Assembly (NCBI RefSeq): GCF_003610465.1
Contig: NZ_RAQI01000001.1
Coordinates: forward strand, 744,001-808,000
Origin: Xenorhabdus ehlersii
Lineage (GTDB): Bacteria > Pseudomonadota > Gammaproteobacteria > Enterobacterales > Enterobacteriaceae
DNA: 64,000 bases
Reading direction: 5' to 3'
Shown here: one piece after another, positions 59,182 to 64,000 of the stretch
How positions within the stretch are numbered: the first letter of the stretch is position 1
How the letters are laid out: every line of letters starts with the position of its first letter
Program-made: the position numbers and the translations under genes
Notes under the pieces: generated by a model
Databases searched by the model: none
Told to the model about the DNA's origin: nothing
Seen by the model: only the letters and a program-made list of their open reading frames with translations

Positions 59182-59292
59182 AACGATCGCCTCCGGGTGG
59201 CTGTAAAACTCCCGTAGCCTGAAAGGGAGCGCCTCAACGCGGTACATCTGCCCACCTTTGGAAGCAGATATTGCCAGCTCAACGGCAATGAA
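59182..59292 (+). ncRNA. STAXI-like pseudoknotted leader RNA, copy 4
   Basis: A CGCC-TCCG-GGTG hairpin (UNCG-type loop), the pseudoknot GGCT(..CTCCC..)AGCC...GGGAG, then ATCTGC...GCAGAT and TTGCC...GGCAA. It lies between topoisomerase III and the STY4534-family gene, as does copy 2. Confidence 0.65.
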
Positions 59293-59419
59293 GGTTCATT
59301 ATTCTTTATCAGCGCGTCAGTAACGTATCTGTCTGACACCCGGCGGGGAAAAATCTTCCCGTCAGGGGACAGGATTTTCTCCGTTACCCCTTATTGTTGA
59401 CCTCCATGGAGAACATCGT

Positions 59420-59884
59420 ATGTCTGAGAACGCAACAGCATTAACCAAAAACGACTATTTCAACCTGAATATCAAGGGACTCGGCTATTTGAATAATATC
59501 CGCCCTGTCAGTACCGCCAGTGGCACGTTCCTGAGCTGTGTGATTAATGCGTTAAATGGTCCCAGTGATAATCCGGTCTATGTCCGTTTTGATATTACCG
59601 TGGTCGGCAAGGAGGCGACCAGCCTGGTCGGTCGTTGCCAGAAAGCCGTTGACGAGGATAAAAAAGTGTTGCTGGGCTTTACCTTAAGTAACCCGTCCAC
59701 CGATATTTTTACCCTGAAACGCGGCAATCATGCCGGTGAACAGCGCGTCAGCCTGAAAGCCCGCCTGATTAAAGTGGACTGGATTAAAATCGGGCAGGAC
59801 AAAGTGTACCAGGCAGAACAATCCGATTCGACGCCGCCACAAAACGGTGTCGCGCAAGCCGAATATGCAGAAAATTCATTCTGA
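59420..59884 (+). CDS. STY4534-family ICE replication protein (DUF3577), copy B
   Basis: 154 residues, differing from the segment A copy at only a handful of positions. TGGAGAACATCGT precedes the ATG. The same four-gene order as segment A (topoisomerase, this gene, small protein, ssb) shows the two segments are paralogous. Confidence 0.86.
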   Translation: MSENATALTKNDYFNLNIKGLGYLNNIRPVSTASGTFLSCVINALNGPSDNPVYVRFDITVVGKEATSLVGRCQKAVDEDKKVLLGFTLSNPSTDIFTLKRGNHAGEQRVSLKARLIKVDWIKIGQDKVYQAEQSDSTPPQNGVAQAEYAENSF

Positions 59885-59960
59885 TACTCATTCTACTCCA
59901 CTGACTTGCCCTGATGTTTCAGGGCAGTCTCTTTGCTAACAAATACAATAGGGTACAGAG

Positions 59961-60170
59961 ATGACTATCCCCCCCATTGGCGTTCTGGCACTGCAATATT
60001 GTTATAAGCAATTACCGTTAACGGTTTTACAAACCCGTGCAGGCTTTTATATCGGCACGATAGAGGGCGGCGTGCCCTGCTCCCGTGAGTCTATGGAATA
60101 TTTTGCCAGCCGTGAGCAGGCGGAATTTGCCCTGAAACAGGGGCGCTGGACACAGCGTCAGTCAGCGTAA
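59961..60170 (+). CDS. Small conserved ICE protein (69 aa), copy B
   Basis: Paralogue of 18896-19105 with the same length and ends ([20 protein letters not shown] to WTQRQSA). Family not recognised. Retention in both segments supports a real function linked to ssb. Confidence 0.75.
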   Translation: MTIPPIGVLALQYCYKQLPLTVLQTRAGFYIGTIEGGVPCSRESMEYFASREQAEFALKQGRWTQRQSA

Positions 60171-60186
60171 CAGAAAGGAAATCGAT

Positions 60187-60699
60187 ATGTCTTCACGTGG
60201 AGTAAACAAAGTCATTTTATTGGGTTATCTGGGGCAAGATCCGGAGATCCGTTACCTGCCAACCGGTGGTACCGTGGCAACGCTGTCAATGGCAACATCA
60301 GAAAGCTGGCGGGATAAACAAACCGGCGAGATGCGGGAGAAAACCGAATGGCACAGGGTGGTGATCTTCGGCAAACTAGCCGAAATTGCGGCAGAGTACC
60401 TGCAAAAAGGCGCTCAGGTTTACATTGAAGGCCAGTTGCAAACGCGCAAATGGCAGGATCAACAGGGGCAGGATCGCTATTCAACCGAAGTGGTAGTGAA
60501 TGTGAATGGCACGATGCAGATGCTGGGCAGCCGTGGCGAGGCAAAACAGACGGCGGTTCAGCAAACTGGGCATAAGCCAGCACCGAAGCCACCGTCTTCT
60601 AAACCCGCCAATAAGGAAAGAAAGGTGACTCCGGCAGTACAACCTGCTGTGTTACCGGAAGAGGAGAACGTCGATTGGGATTCAGAGATCCCATTCTAG
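60187..60699 (+). CDS. ssb: Single-stranded DNA-binding protein (ICE copy B)
   Basis: 170 residues; the OB-fold is almost identical to copy A and the tail ends WDSEIPF. Linkers differ in sequence and length from copy A. An AGAAAGGAAATCG site precedes the ATG. Confidence 0.93.
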   Translation: MSSRGVNKVILLGYLGQDPEIRYLPTGGTVATLSMATSESWRDKQTGEMREKTEWHRVVIFGKLAEIAAEYLQKGAQVYIEGQLQTRKWQDQQGQDRYSTEVVVNVNGTMQMLGSRGEAKQTAVQQTGHKPAPKPPSSKPANKERKVTPAVQPAVLPEEENVDWDSEIPF

Positions 60700-60756
60700 A
60701 TCATGTATAAAACAAAAGTATAAAAATAACTTCTTTTATTGGTTGATTTAAATGAT

Positions 60757-60784
60757 AACCCAGCAAATATGCTGGGTTTTTTTG
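60757..60784 (+). terminator. Rho-independent terminator after ssb copy B
   Basis: AACCCAGCA pairs with TGCTGGGTT around AATA and is followed by a T-run (TTTTTTTG). Segment A has no equivalent after its ssb. Confidence 0.8.
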
Positions 60785-60785
60785 T

Positions 60786-60983
60786 TTACCCAGCAAAACT
60801 GGCAAGCCTTTCAGACTGAAAGAATTCTGAATCACCCCGATTGAAAGGAATATAATCCAGCTGGAAAAGATGTTGCCAGATAGCTGCTGGGTCTGAAGGA
60901 AGTAAGAGGTCATAGAGTAAGCGAATCTGAGTTAACTTGATTGGTAGGTAAGCGTACAAAATATCGTGAAGTCCAATACTCAG
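60786..60983 (-). pseudogene. Unrecognised C-terminal gene remnant
   Basis: The minus strand reads, without a start codon, LSIGLHDILYAYLPIKLTQIR and then DLLLPSDPAAIWQHLF...RGDSEFFQSERLASFAG-stop. The composition looks like real protein, so this is probably the 3' end of a gene cut by the insertion of the restriction gene. No family is recognised. Confidence 0.35.
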
Positions 60984-61261
60984 TCAGATCAACCGGGTAG
61001 AGTGGAGTTTCTTACAGGGAGAAGGTGCATTGATCACTTAGCTAACTCATTTTTTCCCAAAATTGTGCCAGTAGTACGCTATACCACCAAGTGGTAACAT
61101 TCTGACTTGACTCAATTTTTGTAATGCTACAGAGTATCTATTGTACAGGAGGCGATTCAAATCACTCATGAAACAAAAATTACGCAAATTTAATTCACAG
61201 GAGCTAATTGTATGCACCTTAGCAACTTTGGACTGGATAGCTTAACTTCTGAAATAATAAA
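60984..61261. other. Intergenic region upstream of the type IIG gene
   Basis: No gene seen; AT-rich towards the right and presumably holding the promoter of the restriction gene. Confidence 0.4.
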
Positions 61262-64000
61262 ATGACAAAAATTGAACAGTTACAACGTTTGGTTGATCGA
61301 TTCAATAGTGACTTAGATTACTATCGTTCCAGTCGCTATAATGAGACTCAATTAAGAACAGATTTTCTTGATCAGTTCTTCATGATCCTTGGATGGGATA
61401 TCACAAATTCGAACGGTAAGCCGACGAATGAGCGTGAAGTATTGGTTGAGGAAGGTTTAAGAGCTAGAGCAGGAGAAAACACTAAAAAGCCTGATTACAC
61501 GTTCCGTTTCTTCTCAGAACGTAAGTTCTTCGTCGAAGCTAAAAAACCGAGTGTTCTGGTTTCAACTGATCCAGAACCAGCAAAACAAGTTCGTCGTTAC
61601 GGCTTTACAGCAAAATTAAAAATCTCAGTTTTATCAAACTTTGAATACACTGCAATCTATGATTGTTCTAACCAAGTCTCAGAAGACGATACTGCTTTTA
61701 ATTCCAGGATTAAATTATATCACTTCACTGAGCTAGTTGATAATTTTAATGAAATTCAGCAGATTCTTGGTAAAGACAGCGTGTATTCTGGTCGATTCGA
61801 TTCTGAATGGTCAGACATTGAAAACAACATTTCGCGCTTCAGCGTTGATGATCTGTTTTTGAAACAAATCAACGATTGGCGTTTGATGCTGGCTAATGAA
61901 TTCATTACTATCAAACCTGAATTAAGTGAAGAAAAACTAAATGACTTAACGCAGAATTACATCAACAGCATAGTGTTTTTGCGTGTCTGTGAAGACCGAG
62001 ATTTGGAAGATTATGAGACACTTTATCATTTTGCTCATCAAAAAGATTTTCAATCTCTTATCAGTAAATTACAAGATTCTGATCGAAAATATAATTCAGG
62101 CCTATTCGCCCTTGAAAATATTGACGAACTGATTAGTAATAAAAATTCTTGTATTTGGACAATCATCGAACAGCTTTACTTCCCCCAAAGTGCATATTCT
62201 TTCTCCGTATTTTCTTCCGATATTTTAGGGAGTATTTACGAAGTGTTTTTGAGTGAAAAAATACGCATTAAGGAGCCTGGCGAAGTAGAGATTCAGCCAA
62301 AAGAAGAGCACATTGATCGGGATGTTGTTACTACTCCCAGTCATATCATCAAAGATATTATTCGAAATACTGTTATTGAGTTCTGTAAAGACAAATCTGA
62401 CGAGCAGATATTAAACTCTAAATTTGCAGATATTGCTTGTGGCTCAGGCGCTTTTTTACTTGAAGTATTTCAGACGATTCAAGATATTTTGATTGACTAC
62501 TATATTGAACATGATCGTTCGAAATTGCAACAGCTAACTGAGCACAGTTTCAAATTGAAACTCTCTGTTAAAAAAGAGATTCTAACTCGCTGTATTTACG
62601 GTATTGATAAAGATTTCAACGCTGTTAAAGCCTGTTCGTTTGGTCTACTTCTCAAACTACTTGAAGGTGAGTCAAAAGAGACTATAGGCTCCAATACGCC
62701 AATTCTACCAAAAACAGATAGCAATATTCTTTTCGGAAATAGTTTGATTACTCTGTCTGACAATGTGAAAACAACTGATCTTTTTAGTGTTAATCCATTT
62801 AACGTTGGTCATAGCTTTGACGTAATTGTGGGTAATCCACCCTACATGGCAACCGAACACATGAAGCAAATAACGCCAGCTGAACTACCAATTTACAAGA
62901 AGAAATACAAATCCGCTTTCAAACAATTCGATAAGTATTTCCTTTTTGTAGAACGTTCAATGCAACTTCTGAAGGATAATGGCTATTTAGGTTATATACT
63001 GCCGTCAAAATTTACCAAAGTAGGTGCTGGTAAAAATCTACGTAAATTACTTTCTGATAATAAATACCTTTGTAAACTAATTTCGTTTGGTTCGAATCAA
63101 ATTTTCAAAAATAAAACAACCTATACTTGCTTATTATTTTTGAAAAAATCTCAGCAAGAAAAGTTTTCTTTCTATGAGGTGAAGAATTTCAAGAAATGGC
63201 TCATTCGTGAAGATACATTCTTGCTATCAAGTAATTATGAAGTAGATAAATTGGATTCAGATACTTGGATTTTGGAAAAAGAAACCAATGAAATCTTGCA
63301 GAAGATGTACAGTAAGTCCCAGCGATTAGGAGATATCTTAGGTCAAAAAGCGATTGCAAACGGTATTCAAACCAGTGCCAACGATTACTATATTCACAAA
63401 GAGATTAAGATCGAACAAGGCTATATTTACTTTGCATACGATGGTCATGAATATCATGTTGAGAAAGAATTGACTCGCCCATACTTTGAAACTCAGCGTT
63501 CAGGAGAAGACCATTTCTATACGTATAAAGACGTAGAGCCGAATGCTTTCGTCATTTATCCATACAAAAAAATAGGTGATAGAGTTCAACTTATAGAATA
63601 TGCGGATTTAGAGCAGAATTACCCGAAAATGTTCGAATTCTTGCAAGTAATAAAAGATAATTTAGATAATGGCAAACGTTCTATTAAGCCTGATCCTACT
63701 ACACCTAATGAATGGTATAGATATGGCCGTAGTCAAGCTCTCGAAAACTGCGATGTACCACAAAAGATCATTGTGGGCGTTTTATCAAATGGCTATAAAT
63801 ATTCAATAGACAATAACAGGACCTTCATATCATCAGGGGGAACCGCTGGTTACAGTATCATTAATGTTCCTGAAACTTGTCCTTATTCTATTTACTATAT
63901 TCAAGCGATTCTATCTTCAAGATACTTAGAGTGGTTTGCTTCGATATATGGTGAAGTATTCAGAGGTGGTTTTGTCGCCCGTGGGACAAAAGTTCAAATA
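61262..64000 (+). CDS. Type IIG restriction-modification enzyme (Eco57I-like), partial at right edge
   Basis: At least 913 residues, open to the window edge. The N-terminal nuclease has a PD-(D/E)xK site (PDYTFRF...FFVEAKKPS, near residues 78-97). The methylase has AdoMet motif I FADIACGSGAFLLEVF near residue 390 and motif IV VGNPPYM near residue 525, which indicates N6-adenine methylation. The C-terminal part resembles a TaqI-type recognition domain. It combines cutting and methylation in one chain, so no partner gene is needed. AT-rich compared with ssb. Confidence 0.88.
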   Translation, partial: MTKIEQLQRLVDRFNSDLDYYRSSRYNETQLRTDFLDQFFMILGWDITNSNGKPTNEREVLVEEGLRARAGENTKKPDYTFRFFSERKFFVEAKKPSVLVSTDPEPAKQVRRYGFTAKLKISVLSNFEYTAIYDCSNQVSEDDTAFNSRIKLYHFTELVDNFNEIQQILGKDSVYSGRFDSEWSDIENNISRFSVDDLFLKQINDWRLMLANEFITIKPELSEEKLNDLTQNYINSIVFLRVCEDRDLEDYETLYHFAHQKDFQSLISKLQDSDRKYNSGLFALENIDELISNKNSCIWTIIEQLYFPQSAYSFSVFSSDILGSIYEVFLSEKIRIKEPGEVEIQPKEEHIDRDVVTTPSHIIKDIIRNTVIEFCKDKSDEQILNSKFADIACGSGAFLLEVFQTIQDILIDYYIEHDRSKLQQLTEHSFKLKLSVKKEILTRCIYGIDKDFNAVKACSFGLLLKLLEGESKETIGSNTPILPKTDSNILFGNSLITLSDNVKTTDLFSVNPFNVGHSFDVIVGNPPYMATEHMKQITPAELPIYKKKYKSAFKQFDKYFLFVERSMQLLKDNGYLGYILPSKFTKVGAGKNLRKLLSDNKYLCKLISFGSNQIFKNKTTYTCLLFLKKSQQEKFSFYEVKNFKKWLIREDTFLLSSNYEVDKLDSDTWILEKETNEILQKMYSKSQRLGDILGQKAIANGIQTSANDYYIHKEIKIEQGYIYFAYDGHEYHVEKELTRPYFETQRSGEDHFYTYKDVEPNAFVIYPYKKIGDRVQLIEYADLEQNYPKMFEFLQVIKDNLDNGKRSIKPDPTTPNEWYRYGRSQALENCDVPQKIIVGVLSNGYKYSIDNNRTFISSGGTAGYSIINVPETCPYSIYYIQAILSSRYLEWFASIYGEVFRGGFVARGTKVQI

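Noticed and set aside
60701..60913. 70-codon minus-strand ORF after ssb
   Set aside because: The overlapping frame read from 60983 looks more protein-like; this frame crosses a strong terminator.

Overview
The window looks like a chromosomal accessory region of an entomopathogenic enterobacterium of the Xenorhabdus/Photorhabdus type. This is an inference from gene content (SPI-7/PFGI-1-type conjugative element genes, a P4-like replication gene, an NRPS cluster, two-partner secretion, many IS5/IS630/IS982/IS1 copies) and from mixed low-GC and medium-GC blocks. No tRNA, rRNA or CRISPR array was seen.

Layout. (1) 1-3489, minus strand: sbnA-sbnB-azlC-azlD-NRPS, a 2,3-diaminopropionate biosynthesis and export operon leading into an NRPS that runs off the left edge. 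(2) 3490-6057: a P4-satellite remnant, namely an origin-like array of GGTGAA/TTCACC iterons and an alpha-type primase-helicase cut short by an IS1 fragment. (3) 6059-14379, minus strand: a very AT-rich class II microcin locus, read as membrane (immunity-like) protein, double-glycine-type precursor, JmjC oxygenase, HlyD-type fusion protein and C39-peptidase ABC exporter. The precursor gene is split by an IS5-family element and an IS1-family element. Removing both elements and one copy of each target duplication restores a 125-codon reading frame exactly. (4) 14634-31035: a second IS1-type element, then integrative conjugative element (ICE) segment A. It holds an integrase N-terminal half, a topoisomerase III C-terminal half, STY4534-family protein, ssb, an AvaI/BsoBI-like restriction-modification system, a Ner-like regulator, pilL, PFL_4693, PFL_4695, traD, PFL_4697, RAQPRD, PFL_4701, a cut PFL_4702 and the integrase C-terminal half. 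(5) 31300-35010, minus strand: a compact operon of SF1 helicase, DarT-like ADP-ribosyltransferase and ADP-ribosylglycohydrolase, a candidate defence or toxin-antitoxin module. (6) 35335-39033: IS630, IS5 and small ICE fragments (ArdB-like antirestriction, TraC piece). (7) 39015-48585, minus strand: a decayed two-partner secretion pair (tpsB-tpsA) carrying three ISs and several frameshifts, with its C-terminal effector end lost. (8) 48990-55766: nested mobile elements (IS982 containing IS110 and a group II intron), two tandem GNAT-like genes and an intact IS982. (9) 55766-64000: a 36-residue-repeat ORF and ICE segment B (PFL_4669, complete topoisomerase III, STY4534, ssb), followed by a type IIG restriction-modification gene running off the right edge.

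Cross-cutting points. A pseudoknotted leader RNA occurs four times, near the integrase, after each topoisomerase gene and before the antirestriction gene, a context matching the STAXI RNA motif. Segments A and B are paralogous from the topoisomerase to ssb and carry unrelated restriction systems immediately after ssb, so this position behaves as a cargo hotspot. Two IS5-type elements are each present twice in opposite orientation about 26-27 kb apart. Several genes are broken only by one-base changes in homopolymers; A8 tracts where A9 would be in frame recur in unrelated genes.
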